Shown one piece after another: positions 7,397 to 16,582 of a DNA stretch of 64,000 nucleotides (positions within the stretch are counted from its first letter, which is position 1; every line of letters begins with the position of its first letter). Made by a program: the position numbers and the translations under genes. Source of the stretch: Altererythrobacter xiamenensis (GTDB taxonomy: Bacteria > Pseudomonadota > Alphaproteobacteria > Sphingomonadales > Sphingomonadaceae); assembly GCF_900177715.1 (NCBI RefSeq), contig NZ_FXWG01000001.1, positions 248,001 to 312,000 on the forward strand, written 5' to 3'. The notes under the pieces are model-generated. The model did no database searches. It saw nothing but the letters and a program-made list of their open reading frames with translations, and was not told the DNA's origin.

Positions 7397-8713
7397 TTAG
7401 CGATTACCGCCGTTCATCGCCTGCAGGTCCTTGAGCACGATATCCGGGAACTCGCGCTGTATCGAGTAGCTCTCGCTCGGCATATATTGCGTGAAGAGGC
7501 CCGCTCGCAGGCCGCTGCCATAGTCGACGAAAGCAGCGGTTCCCGCCGCACCACCCCAGCCGAACGCTGTACCGGTGACGCGGCCGCCAGCACCGAAGCC
7601 CTGGCCTTCCATCCATGTTCCCTCGAGCGAGGCAGTCTTGGGCAGGAGGTTGGACGTACCGACGCGCACCGCCAGCTCGCCCATTACGCGCTTGCCGTCG
7701 ATCACGCCGAAGCCGAGCAGCATCTTGAGGAAACGGTCATAGTCGCGCGGACTGCTGACGAGGCCCGCCCCGCCGAAGGGGAACGCCGGATCGTCGAGAT
7801 AGATCGAGCTGCGCGCAGGATCGAGCGGCAGCGGAACACCGGCCATGATCCCGTAATTGTCGGTGAAGCGCCCGATTTCGCTGCGCGGCACGCGGAAATA
7901 TGTGCTGTCCATTCCGCAGGGATCGAACAGCCGCTCCTTCAGCACCTGGTCGAAAGGCTTCTTCTCGACCACTTCGATTACGCGGCCGAGCAGGTCGAGA
8001 CTGACCGAGTAGCTCCACTTCGTGCCAGGCTGGTAAACCAGCGGGAATTCGGCAAGTCCGTCGGCAAAGGCTTCCAGGCTCTCCACAGGGTTGCCGCGTC
8101 CCAGACCGGGGATCGGCAGGCGGCTGACCTGGCCGGGAACAAGCCCGGCACGCTCGTAGGCGGTCTTGATCGGACCGTTCTGGACGATGCCATAGCCGAG
8201 GCCGGCGGTGTGGGTGAGCAACTGGCGGATTGTGATCGGGCGCTTGGCCGGCTCCAGATTGTCGGGCGTGATCGCACCGTCATAGGTCTTCTGCACCATC
8301 ATGTTGGAATAGGCGGGCAGGATATCGGCGAGCGGCTGGTCGAGGCCGAGCTTGCCTTCATCGACCAGCATCATGGCAGCCATGCCGGTGATCGGCTTGG
8401 TCATCGAATAGATGCGGTAGAGCGTATCGAGCCCGGCATCGACGCCGCTGTTGAAGGCTGTTTCGCCGCGAGCGACGGTATGCGGATCCTGTTTCTGCCA
8501 GCCGAAAGCTGCGACCATGTTGGCGACCTTGCCGCTCGAGACATATTCCTCGACCGCAGCTGCAATGTTGGGCCAGTTCGAACTGACATCATGCGCCAGC
8601 AGCGCGCGGCCGAATGGCAGAGTGGCGAGCGCGCCGCCCGCTGCGACATATGCGCTTGAACGGAAAAGTGCGCGGCGTGAAAGAACGGGTTCGGAAAAAT
8701 CGCGAAATGCCAT
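7397..8713 (-). CDS. Serine hydrolase, beta-lactamase/esterase family (class C-like)
   Basis: A 438-residue penicillin-binding-protein-like hydrolase. The catalytic SxxK is SMTK at S103-K106 and the tyrosine motif is YSV at Y235. This family includes esterases, D-aminopeptidases and class C beta-lactamase relatives, so the substrate is open. The N-terminus carries LSRRALFRSSAYVAAGG, a twin-arginine-like export signal, which implies a periplasmic location. The ATG at 8713 has an AGGA site; the in-frame start at 8761 lacks one. It is the first gene of the operon with nudC, the DsbA-like gene and the SDR. Confidence 0.88.
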   Translation of the reverse strand: MAFRDFSEPVLSRRALFRSSAYVAAGGALATLPFGRALLAHDVSSNWPNIAAAVEEYVSSGKVANMVAAFGWQKQDPHTVARGETAFNSGVDAGLDTLYRIYSMTKPITGMAAMMLVDEGKLGLDQPLADILPAYSNMMVQKTYDGAITPDNLEPAKRPITIRQLLTHTAGLGYGIVQNGPIKTAYERAGLVPGQVSRLPIPGLGRGNPVESLEAFADGLAEFPLVYQPGTKWSYSVSLDLLGRVIEVVEKKPFDQVLKERLFDPCGMDSTYFRVPRSEIGRFTDNYGIMAGVPLPLDPARSSIYLDDPAFPFGGAGLVSSPRDYDRFLKMLLGFGVIDGKRVMGELAVRVGTSNLLPKTASLEGTWMEGQGFGAGGRVTGTAFGWGGAAGTAAFVDYGSGLRAGLFTQYMPSESYSIQREFPDIVLKDLQAMNGGNR

Positions 8714-8818
8714 GGTTGGTCCTGCTCTCAAATCGAATTTCGGGTTTGATGGTCGAAGCATGCTGAACCGTCAATTGCACATCTTGAATAGCTGAGCTGT
8801 GTTACCTATATAAGACAC

Positions 8819-9040
8819 ATGCTCAACCTACTTTCGATTCTCATCGGCATCATCTCTCTCGTCATCGTCATTCCCGCGCAGATTCCGCTGCTCGGCTGGG
8901 CCAACTGGCTCGCCCTGCCGCTGATCGCGATCGGGGTAGTCGTCGGACAGCTTTCGTCCAGCCGCAACGGGCGCAATTTCTGCCTCGTAGTCGGCCTGAT
9001 CGCGGTCGTGCGGCTGATGCTGGGGGGCGGTATCCTCTAA
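8819..9040 (+). CDS. Small two-helix membrane protein
   Basis: A 73-residue protein made of an N-terminal hydrophobic helix (about 1-20), a short hydrophobic stretch around 25-45 and a C-terminal helix (about 52-70), with a polar SSSRNGRN turn. I do not recognise a named function; similar small membrane proteins are common in sphingomonads. A TATAAG-like -10 lies just upstream (around 8808-8815), giving a very short leader. Its end overlaps that of the convergent mutY by 4 nt. Confidence 0.65.
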   Translation: MLNLLSILIGIISLVIVIPAQIPLLGWANWLALPLIAIGVVVGQLSSSRNGRNFCLVVGLIAVVRLMLGGGIL

Positions 9041-10086
9041 GCCCGCTGGGCGAGCGCCAAGCGCGCCGCCTTCGCAAAAAGCGTCGGCAAGCCAGCACTC
9101 TCGATGTCGCTGATGGGCCACCATTGGCCAGATCCCTCGGGTTGCCGAGAGCTTTCCAGCCGCAGCACTTCGAGGGTGAGCGAGGCATGGGTGAAGACAT
9201 GACGCACCGCGCCGAGGCTTGCCCATTCTCCCTCGACCGGCGCATCGCCCGAGCCATCCTCGCGCGCAGACCAGCCGTCATCGGGCAGCGCCGCCATGCC
9301 GCCGAGCATGCCCTCCCCTTCCCGGCGGACGATCCACACGTGATCGTCACGCTCGATCCAGAACGCCCGGCCCTTGCGCTCGGGCTTTGCCTTCTTCGGA
9401 GGTTTGACCGGTAGCCGCGCCGGATCACCGCTGCGCCTGCCTTCGCAGGCATCGGACAGCGGGCAGAGCAGGCATTTCGGGTCGCGCGCGGTGCAGATAC
9501 TCGATCCGAGGTCCATCATCGCCTGCGCGAAATCTCCAGCGCGCTCGTCCGGTGTTATCGTATCGGCAGCTGCCCGGATCGTTTTGCGCGTGGCGGGAAG
9601 CGGTTCGTCGATCGCGAAAAGCCGCGCCACCACTCTCTCGACATTGGCATCGACCACCACCGCGCGCTGACCGAAAGCGATCGCGGCGATTGCGGCTGCG
9701 GTATAGGCTCCGAGACCCGGCAGTTCGCGCAGCCCCGCCTCTTTGTCCGGAAAGCCCCCACGTGCCGCAACTTCGCGCGCGCATTTCACGAGGTTGCGGG
9801 CGCGTGAGTAATATCCCAACCCTGCCCAGGCGGCCATTATCTTGGCCTCCTCTGCCGCGGCGAGCGCCTCGACCGTGGGCCAGGTTTCGGTGAACTTCGC
9901 GAAATAGGGTTTCACCGCAGCAACCGTGGTTTGCTGCAGCATCACCTCCGACAGCCAGACGCGGTAAGGGTCAGGGGCTGGCGCACCGGGCCGAGCACGC
10001 CACGGCAGATCGCGCGCATGCTGGTCATACCAGTCGAGCAATGCCCGGGAAATGCTCGTATCGGTGGTTATGTCACTGGCAGTCAC
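9037..10086 (-). CDS. mutY: A/G-specific adenine glycosylase MutY
   Basis: Base-excision enzyme that removes adenine paired with 8-oxoguanine. Features in order: the QQTTVAAV catalytic-glutamate region (EVMLQQT), the helix-hairpin-helix LPGLGAYTAAAI, the VDANVERVVAR aspartate segment, the 4Fe-4S ligands Cys-x6-Cys-x2-Cys-x5-Cys (CTARDPKCLLCPLSDAC), and a Nudix-like C-terminal 8-oxoG recognition domain. The GTG at 10086 (VTASDITT) gives the usual length of about 349 residues and has an AGGCGGG-like site. Extension to 10167 would overlap the divergent DUF721 gene. Confidence 0.94.
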   Translation of the reverse strand: MTASDITTDTSISRALLDWYDQHARDLPWRARPGAPAPDPYRVWLSEVMLQQTTVAAVKPYFAKFTETWPTVEALAAAEEAKIMAAWAGLGYYSRARNLVKCAREVAARGGFPDKEAGLRELPGLGAYTAAAIAAIAFGQRAVVVDANVERVVARLFAIDEPLPATRKTIRAAADTITPDERAGDFAQAMMDLGSSICTARDPKCLLCPLSDACEGRRSGDPARLPVKPPKKAKPERKGRAFWIERDDHVWIVRREGEGMLGGMAALPDDGWSAREDGSGDAPVEGEWASLGAVRHVFTHASLTLEVLRLESSRQPEGSGQWWPISDIESAGLPTLFAKAARLALAQRA

Positions 10087-10115
10087 GGCCCGCCTATGGC
10101 ATTGCGCGGGCACGA

Positions 10116-10664
10116 ATGGAACGGGACAAACCCAAGACGCCGCCGGGCAAGAAAGCAGGCAAGGCAAAAAGCTGGCACCGCCCGCGCGGCGGCGCCCCGA
10201 AACCGATCGGCGAGCTCATGCCGCAGATCGGGCGCACCGCATTTCGCCGCTTCGGCTTCGTGCAGTCCAACGTGGTGACACGCTGGCCGGAGATCGTCGG
10301 ACCGCATCACGCCCGTGTCTGCATGCCGGAGGCGATCCGCTTTCCACCCGGCGAAAAGGCGGAAGGGATACTCCAGCTCGTCGTCATCCCCGCCCATGCC
10401 CCGCTGATCCAGCAGGTGATCCCCGAAATCATGGAGCGGGTGAACCGCTTTTTCGGCTACAAGGCCGTGGCCCGGGTCAAGATCCGGCAAGGCGAGGTTA
10501 AGCCAATTCGTGCTGATACCCCCGCCAAAGCGCCGCCTTCGCTCAGGCCGATCCCGATGGAACTGGGTGACAGCCTGCGCGATATCGGCGATCCGGAACT
10601 GCGCACCGTGCTGGAATCGCTCGCGCGCAGCCTCGGGGGCACGGAAGAGAAGAAGGACGATTAA
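10116..10664 (+). CDS. DUF721 family protein, DciA-like
   Basis: A 182-residue protein with the DUF721 fold (about 45-130: RTAFRRFGFVQSN, RWPEIVGPHHA, LQLVVIPAHAPLIQQ). In bacteria without DnaC, DUF721 protein DciA loads the replicative helicase DnaB. Whether this copy is the true DciA is inference from the domain. The basic N-terminal tail (PPGKKAGKAK) fits DNA binding. The ATG at 10116 begins MERDKPKT. Divergent from mutY with only about 29 bp between the two starts. Confidence 0.75.
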   Translation: MERDKPKTPPGKKAGKAKSWHRPRGGAPKPIGELMPQIGRTAFRRFGFVQSNVVTRWPEIVGPHHARVCMPEAIRFPPGEKAEGILQLVVIPAHAPLIQQVIPEIMERVNRFFGYKAVARVKIRQGEVKPIRADTPAKAPPSLRPIPMELGDSLRDIGDPELRTVLESLARSLGGTEEKKDD

Positions 10665-10667
10665 CAG

Positions 10668-11375
10668 GTGAAACTGATCAAGACGGCGCTGCTGGCAGGC
10701 GCATTGGTGCTGGCAGGCGGAAATACCAAGGCGGACTGGAACACCACTGTCGCTGCGGAAAACCAGGGTCACAACATCGGCAACCCCAAGGCCGAAACGA
10801 CCCTCACCGAATATATCAGCTACACCTGCCCGCACTGCGCGACCTTTGCCCAGCGCGGCGATCGTGCGCTCAAAATCGGTTATGTCCACACCGGCAAGAT
10901 GAACCTGCAGATCCGCCACCTGATCCGTGATCCCGTCGACCTCACCGCCACAATGCTGACGCATTGCGGCGACACGCGGCGCTTCACCCTGAACCACAAT
11001 GCCTTCATGTACAGCCAGGCGAAGTGGCTGCCGATCATGCAGTCGGCCACGCAGGCGCAGATCGCGCGCTGGACCAATTCCGACCGCAAGGCCGCACGCC
11101 GCGCCATCGCGCGTGATTTCGGCTTTTACGACATCATGGGCGCGCGCGGTTACGGTGTGACCGATGTCGACAAATGCCTCAACGATGACGCGAAGGCGCA
11201 GGCGCTGGTCGAAACTTCGGCAGCCGATGCGCGCCGTCTGGGCCTGCGCGGCACGCCCAGCTTCGTGCTCGACGGCGAGCTGCTTGGCGGCGTCCACAGC
11301 TGGGAAGCGCTCGAGCCGGTTCTCAACGGCCAGCCGGCGCCCGAGGCGTCCTCGCACGAGGGGCATAACCACTGA
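10668..11375 (+). CDS. Periplasmic thioredoxin-domain protein (DsbA/DsbG-like)
   Basis: A 235-residue exported thioredoxin-fold protein. A hydrophobic signal (residues 3-18) precedes a cleavage-like region at about 20-22. The active site is CPHC at C54-C57, and the cis-proline loop is RGTPSFVLDGEL. It probably acts in envelope disulfide chemistry. The GTG start at 10668 lies 3 nt after the DUF721 gene, so the two are likely co-transcribed. A second, lipidated thioredoxin-fold gene follows after a gap of about 110 bp. Confidence 0.88.
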   Translation: MKLIKTALLAGALVLAGGNTKADWNTTVAAENQGHNIGNPKAETTLTEYISYTCPHCATFAQRGDRALKIGYVHTGKMNLQIRHLIRDPVDLTATMLTHCGDTRRFTLNHNAFMYSQAKWLPIMQSATQAQIARWTNSDRKAARRAIARDFGFYDIMGARGYGVTDVDKCLNDDAKAQALVETSAADARRLGLRGTPSFVLDGELLGGVHSWEALEPVLNGQPAPEASSHEGHNH

Positions 11376-11485
11376 TCCGATACGGATTCATCCGTGGACA
11401 CGCTTGTGGATAGCTCCCCGGCGTGCTTCACCCCGCAGAATCCTTCGTATAGCCTTCCCTTCCTCGATTAAAAGACGGACAGACC

Positions 11486-12235
11486 ATGACCTTTACCCGC
11501 CGCATTCTCTCGACCTCGCTCGTCGGCGCGCTCGCCCTGAGCCTTGTCGCCTGCAATTCATCGGAGGAAGGCGGCGATGCGCTGTCTGGCGAACCCATCG
11601 CCGAAATTCCAGCGCCCGACGGCACATCCTGGACCGAGGTGGTCAACGTGACCGAAGAAGGCGGCTATCTCGTCGGCAATCCGGAAGCACCGCTCAAGCT
11701 GGTCGAATATGCCTCGCACACCTGCGGGGCCTGCGCGAACTTCTCTCAGGAAGGGGCACCGGTGCTGAAGAAGGACTATGTCTCGACCGGCGTCGTCAGC
11801 ATCGAATTGCGCAATCTCGTGCGCGATCCGCTCGATCTCACGATCGCCGCGCTGGTGCGCTGTGGACAGCCGCAGAACATGCAGCCGCTTTCCGATCAGG
11901 CGTGGGGTTCGCTGAACGATATCTTCGCCACGGTGCAGCAGAACAACGCCCAACTCGAAGCGGCCATGCAGGCCCCGCCGGAACAGCGCTTCGTCCAGAT
12001 CGCCGAAGCAGCCGGCCTGATCGACTATTTTGCAGCGCGTGGGCTCAGTTCGGATCAGGCGCGCACTTGCCTGGCCGACAGCGCCAATATCGAAGCGATC
12101 GCCCAGCGCTCGCAGCAGCAGGCTCAGGAACTGGGCGTGAATGCGACGCCCACATTCTTCCTCAATGGCAGGAAGCTGGAAGAGAACCAGTGGCCGGGAA
12201 TCGAACCGATCCTGCAAAAGGCCGGCGCCCGGTAA
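11486..12235 (+). CDS. Thioredoxin-domain lipoprotein (DsbA-like)
   Basis: A 249-residue relative of the preceding protein, carrying a lipoprotein signal with lipobox LVAC (C23). The redox motif is CGAC at C80-C83 and the cis-proline loop is NATPTFFLNGRKL. Lipid attachment would tether it to an envelope membrane, whereas its neighbour should be soluble. The pair looks like an old tandem duplication with a diverged active site. Its stop lies 27 nt before smc. Confidence 0.87.
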   Translation: MTFTRRILSTSLVGALALSLVACNSSEEGGDALSGEPIAEIPAPDGTSWTEVVNVTEEGGYLVGNPEAPLKLVEYASHTCGACANFSQEGAPVLKKDYVSTGVVSIELRNLVRDPLDLTIAALVRCGQPQNMQPLSDQAWGSLNDIFATVQQNNAQLEAAMQAPPEQRFVQIAEAAGLIDYFAARGLSSDQARTCLADSANIEAIAQRSQQQAQELGVNATPTFFLNGRKLEENQWPGIEPILQKAGAR

Positions 12236-12262
12236 CGGGCTGAGGGGGGGCAGGCAGACGCG

Positions 12263-15200
12263 ATGGAAATCAGCAGGCTCAAGCTCAGTGGTTTCAAGAG
12301 CTTTGTCGAGCCTGCAGAATTGCGCGTCGAACGCGGGCTGACCGGTGTCGTCGGCCCCAATGGCTGCGGCAAATCCAACCTTCTCGAAGCGATCCGCTGG
12401 GTCATGGGCGAAAACTCGCCCAAATCCATGCGCTCGGGCGGGATGGAAGATGTCATCTTCGCCGGGACCGAAACGCGCCCACCGCGCGACTTCGCCGAAG
12501 TGGTGCTGCAGGCTAAGGACGACGAGGGCGAAGAGCTCGAAGTCACCCGCCGGATCGAGCGCGGCGCAGGCAGCGCCTATCGCGTGAACGGACGCGATGT
12601 GCGCGCGAAGGACGTCGCACTGACCTTTGCCGATGCAGCGACCGGCGCGCATAGCCCGGCGCTGGTGAGCCAGGGCAAGATCGCTCAGGTCATCGCGGCC
12701 AAGCCCGCCGAGCGGCGCCAGATGCTCGAAGAGGCGGCCGGAATCGCCGGTCTCCATGTTCGCCGGAAAGATGCCGAGAGCAAGTTGCGCTCGACAGAGA
12801 AGAACCTCGAACGGCTCGAAGATCTGATGGCGGGACTGGACTCGCAGATGGCATCGCTGCGCCGTCAGGCGAAGCAGGCCGAACGTTACAAGAAGCTTTC
12901 AGACGAGATCAAACTGGCCGAGGCGCGGCTCGTTTTCGCCCGCTGGCGCGATGCCGCGGCAGCTGCCAACGAGGCCCGCGCGCAGGCCAAGGCTGCCGAC
13001 GAGCGTGTGGCACATGCCAAGCAGGCTGCGGACGAAGCGCAGAAGGCACAGCATACCGCCGCCGCTGCACTTTCCGAAGCGCGTGATGAACTGACCGACC
13101 GGCGTGACGATGCCAGCGCGCATGGGCACCGTATGGCGGCGCTGACCAGCCAGCTCGAAGCGGCCGAACAGCGCCTAGCCGACCTGGAACGGCAGAAGAC
13201 GCGGCTCGAGGAAGATCGCGGTGATGCCGACCGGATGACGCGCGACGCCGCCGAAGCACTGGCCCGTCTCGAACGCGAACTAATGGCGAGCGCCGCTGCT
13301 CTGGAGAAAGACGAAGCGGCCCGCCCGGCCCTCGCCGAACGTGTCGAGAACGTCGAGCGAGCCAGCCGCCAGGCCGAACTCGCCCTGGCCAAAGCGACTG
13401 CCGACCAGGCTGGCGTCGAGGCCGAATGGCGCGTGGTTGAGGCGGAAATCGGTCAGGCCCAGAGCGCGCTCGATCGCCTGAAGCGCGAGCGCGAACGGCA
13501 GGAAAATCTGCGTGCGGAATTGAGCGAAGCGGGCGATCCGGAAAAAGCGGTGCAGGATGCACAGGCCGCAGTCGAGCGCGCTGGGGAAAAACTCGCCACG
13601 CTCCGCACGAAACTGGACGAAGCGCAGGCACGCAAAACCCAGCTTCAGACCGAGCGCGACGAAGCTTCCGCGGCGCTGTCCTCGGCGAAGGCTGAACTGG
13701 CCGGGGTCGAGCGCGAATATCAGGCGCTGGTCCGCGACCGCGATGCCCGCGCCCGTCAGGCCGAACAACGCAAGGGACAGCCCGCAGCACTCGACAAGCT
13801 GGGCGTGGCGCCCGGTTACGAACGCGCCGCCGCCGCGGTTCTCGGACGGGACGCGAAATCGCCGCTCGGCAAGCCGGGTGAGGGTGACGAAGGCCGCTAT
13901 TGGACCGGCAGCGATGCTCCGGCAAAAGTCGCCGACAGCCTGCTCGATCACATCACCCAATGCCCCGAAGAACTGAAGGCACGCCTCGCGCTGGTCCATG
14001 TCGCTGAAAGCGACGACGGGCGCGAGCTCGCACCGGGCGAATGGCTGGTCACGCTTGGCGGCCATCTCCGCCGATGGGACGGGTTCGTCGCACGCGGCGA
14101 AGGCGCTGCCGAAGCGGCGCGGCTCGAAGCGGCAAACCGCCTGGAAGAGCTTGAAAAGCAGCTGCCTGCCCTGCGCGAGGCGGTCGAAAGCGCTTCCGGG
14201 AAGGAAGAACAGGCGCGCGAAGAGCTGAGCGCCCTGCAGGTGTCGCTGGTCGCGCAGGAACGCGCACTGGCAGGAGCTGCGGACGAAGAACGACAGGGCC
14301 TGCGCGCGCTTGATCAGGCGGAAGCGGCGCGAGAACGCCATGCCGCGCGGCTCGAGGAACTGGGTGAGAGCGAGCGCGAGCTTGCCGACCAGTTGGTGCA
14401 AGCCGAAGCGGAACTTGCCGCGGCGCGCGAGAAGCAAGCCGCCCTCCCCCCGCCCGATGCGGGGCGTGCGACACTCGAAGCGGCACAGGCAAAGAACGAA
14501 GCCGCACGCTCTGCCGTACAGGCGGCAGCTGCAGAGCTTGCCGCGCATGACCAGGGCCTCGCCGTGGCGCGCGAACGCACCGCCGCCCAGCGCGCCGAGA
14601 AATCAAGCTGGGAAGCTCGCTCGGGCGAAGCAGCCGCGCGCATGGCCGACACCGCCAATCGCCTCGAAGAGATCGAGCAGGAACGCGCGGTCGTCGCGGC
14701 GAAGCCTGCAGGTCTGATGAAGGAGATCGAACAGGGCGACGTCATGCGCGCCAAGCTGGGCGAGGAACTGGCCGCCGCAGAGGAAGTGATGGCCGGGGCG
14801 CAGGAGGCCGTGAACGCCGCCGATCGCGCGTTCGCCGAAGCGAACGAGGGACTGGCGACCGCTCGCGAATCGCGTGCCGGGCTTTCCGCCCGTGCCGAGA
14901 ACGAGGAAGCTCGTCGCGCCGAGATGGGGCGCATTTCGGGCGAGCGTTTCCAGTGCCCGCCGCCGCTCCTCGCCGAACGCTTCGACTTCGACGCGGATGA
15001 GGTTAAGTCCGCCGCCCTCGAGGCCGAAGAGATGGACCGCCTGACCGCCAGCCGCGAGCGAATCGGGCCGGTGAACCTCGTCGCGGCCGAGGAATTGGCC
15101 AAGATCGAGGAAGAGCACGGCGCCAACGCGACCGAGCAGGCCGAACTGGCCGAGGCGGTCAACCGGTTGCGCGGATCGATCGGCAATCTCAATCGCGAAG

Positions 15201-15685
15201 GCCGCGAGCGGCTGCGCGCCGCATTCGAAGAGGTCAACGAACACTTCAAGAAGCTCTTCGTGCGGCTGTTTCAGGGCGGTCAGGCGCATCTCGCGCTGAT
15301 CGACAGTGACGACCCGCTGGAAGCAGGGCTCGAAATCTTCGCCCAGCCGCCGGGCAAGCGGCTGCAATCGCTGAGCCTGCTGTCAGGCGGCGAACAGGCG
15401 CTGACCGCGACCGCTCTGATCTTCGCGCTGTTCCTGACCAATCCGGCGCCGATCTGCGTGCTCGACGAGGTCGACGCGCCGCTCGACGATGCCAATGTGG
15501 AGCGCTTCTGCGACCTGCTCGATTCAATGGTCCGCGAGACCAACACGCGCTACCTGATCGTCACGCATAATGCCGTCACGATGAGCCGCATGCACCGATT
15601 GTTCGGCGTGACGATGGCGGAAAAGGGCGTGTCGCGCCTCGTCAGCGTCGACCTGGGCGAAGCCGAACTGATGGCGGCAGAGTAG
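12263..15685 (+). CDS. smc: Chromosome segregation protein SMC
   Basis: A 1140-residue condensin ATPase. The Walker A is GPNGCGKSN (31-39). It is followed by a long Ala/Glu/Arg-rich coiled coil, a hinge region around 500-620, the returning coil, the ABC signature LSGGEQ (from L1040), and a Walker B / D-loop in ICVLDEVDAPLDD. Length and order are normal for bacterial SMC, which works with ScpA and ScpB (not in this window) to compact and segregate the chromosome. The ATG at 12263 gives the canonical MEISRLKLSGFKSF start. Confidence 0.97.
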   Translation: MEISRLKLSGFKSFVEPAELRVERGLTGVVGPNGCGKSNLLEAIRWVMGENSPKSMRSGGMEDVIFAGTETRPPRDFAEVVLQAKDDEGEELEVTRRIERGAGSAYRVNGRDVRAKDVALTFADAATGAHSPALVSQGKIAQVIAAKPAERRQMLEEAAGIAGLHVRRKDAESKLRSTEKNLERLEDLMAGLDSQMASLRRQAKQAERYKKLSDEIKLAEARLVFARWRDAAAAANEARAQAKAADERVAHAKQAADEAQKAQHTAAAALSEARDELTDRRDDASAHGHRMAALTSQLEAAEQRLADLERQKTRLEEDRGDADRMTRDAAEALARLERELMASAAALEKDEAARPALAERVENVERASRQAELALAKATADQAGVEAEWRVVEAEIGQAQSALDRLKRERERQENLRAELSEAGDPEKAVQDAQAAVERAGEKLATLRTKLDEAQARKTQLQTERDEASAALSSAKAELAGVEREYQALVRDRDARARQAEQRKGQPAALDKLGVAPGYERAAAAVLGRDAKSPLGKPGEGDEGRYWTGSDAPAKVADSLLDHITQCPEELKARLALVHVAESDDGRELAPGEWLVTLGGHLRRWDGFVARGEGAAEAARLEAANRLEELEKQLPALREAVESASGKEEQAREELSALQVSLVAQERALAGAADEERQGLRALDQAEAARERHAARLEELGESERELADQLVQAEAELAAAREKQAALPPPDAGRATLEAAQAKNEAARSAVQAAAAELAAHDQGLAVARERTAAQRAEKSSWEARSGEAAARMADTANRLEEIEQERAVVAAKPAGLMKEIEQGDVMRAKLGEELAAAEEVMAGAQEAVNAADRAFAEANEGLATARESRAGLSARAENEEARRAEMGRISGERFQCPPPLLAERFDFDADEVKSAALEAEEMDRLTASRERIGPVNLVAAEELAKIEEEHGANATEQAELAEAVNRLRGSIGNLNREGRERLRAAFEEVNEHFKKLFVRLFQGGQAHLALIDSDDPLEAGLEIFAQPPGKRLQSLSLLSGGEQALTATALIFALFLTNPAPICVLDEVDAPLDDANVERFCDLLDSMVRETNTRYLIVTHNAVTMSRMHRLFGVTMAEKGVSRLVSVDLGEAELMAAE

Positions 15686-15756
15686 CTGCGCGCATTAATG
15701 CGGCGCGGCGGACCATCTGCCCCGCCCGAGCCGCTTCACCGCCTGTCTGCGAAAGT

Positions 15757-16170
15757 TTACGCTTCGAGGATTGCCGCGAGCCGCGAACGGATCGATTTCA
15801 GCTGGTCCAGAACTTCGGAAGGAACTGGCGCGCCTTCGGACGTCTCCGTCGTTCCGCCCTCGGACCGATCGGTTGCGCGCCGATCGCCACCACTGCCTCG
15901 CCGATCGAGCCCGGCATTGCCGGACTTGATCGCGGCGCTTGCGCCCTTGAGCGTATAGCCTTCCTGATTGACCAGCCGGTCGATCGTTTCGACCAGTTCG
16001 ACATCGGCAGGGCGATAATATCGCCTGCCTCCGCTGCGCTTCAAAGGCTGAAGCATCGAGAATTGCTGCTCCCAATAGCGCAGCACATGCGGCTTGATGC
16101 CGAGACCTTCACTGACTTCGCCGATGGTTCGCAACGCATCCGCGTCCTTGCCATCGTCGAACCCGGACAT
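15757..16170 (-). CDS. MerR family transcriptional regulator
   Basis: A 137-residue regulator with an N-terminal winged helix (about 12-80): TIGEVSEGLGIKPHVLRYWE, then GRRYYRPADVELVETI. The C-terminal part is low complexity (Gly/Arg/Ser/Thr) and ends in a short helix, without a recognisable metal-binding cysteine set. It is the last gene of the rpmF-plsX-fabH-ihfA-merR cluster, an arrangement conserved in alphaproteobacteria. Its start lies 4 nt after the ihfA stop. The regulated genes are unknown. Confidence 0.88.
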   Translation of the reverse strand: MSGFDDGKDADALRTIGEVSEGLGIKPHVLRYWEQQFSMLQPLKRSGGRRYYRPADVELVETIDRLVNQEGYTLKGASAAIKSGNAGLDRRGSGGDRRATDRSEGGTTETSEGAPVPSEVLDQLKSIRSRLAAILEA

Positions 16171-16174
16171 GATG

Positions 16175-16477
16175 TCAGCCGCCCTTCATGACGCGTTCCT
16201 TGAGCAACTGGCTTGCCCTGAACGTCATCACGCGCCGCGGGGTAATCGGAACTTCGACCCCGGTCTTGGGATTGCGACCGATCCGTTCGCGCTTGTCACG
16301 CAGGATAAAGCTGCCGAACCCGGAAATTTTCACATTTTCGCCATTGGACAGAGCGTCGCACATCTTCTCGAGAATCGCTTCGACCATGTCGAGCGACTCC
16401 GCGCGAGAAAAACCCATTTTGCGATTGATTGTTTCTGCCAAATCAGCGCGGGTCAGCGTGCCCACCGAACGCATCAT
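16175..16477 (-). CDS. ihfA: Integration host factor subunit alpha
   Basis: A 100-residue HU/IHF-fold DNA-bending protein. The signature is [18 protein letters not shown] and the beta-arm proline sits within the [10 protein letters not shown] stretch. [19 protein letters not shown] at the N-terminus marks the alpha subunit. It forms a heterodimer with IhfB (not here) and bends DNA at specific sites in replication, recombination and transcription. It follows fabH in the cluster with a gap of about 105 bp, which could hold its own promoter. Confidence 0.93.
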   Translation of the reverse strand: MMRSVGTLTRADLAETINRKMGFSRAESLDMVEAILEKMCDALSNGENVKISGFGSFILRDKRERIGRNPKTGVEVPITPRRVMTFRASQLLKERVMKGG

Positions 16478-16582
16478 TCGCCCTCTCCCTCATTAGAGTT
16501 GCGATCCCGACTAACTCAGCTTGCGACTGTAATCTTATCCGGACTATTTCGCAACTTAGCCTGTGAATTTCGCTGAGATTGT

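Noticed and set aside
7052-8659. Long open frame of 535 codons on the plus strand
   Set aside because: It lies antisense to nudC and the serine hydrolase, both with clear catalytic motifs, and its product is low-complexity without family features. High GC produces such frames.
15686-15756. Possible terminator or tRNA between smc and merR
   Set aside because: The short gap has no cloverleaf and no stem followed by a T tract on either strand.
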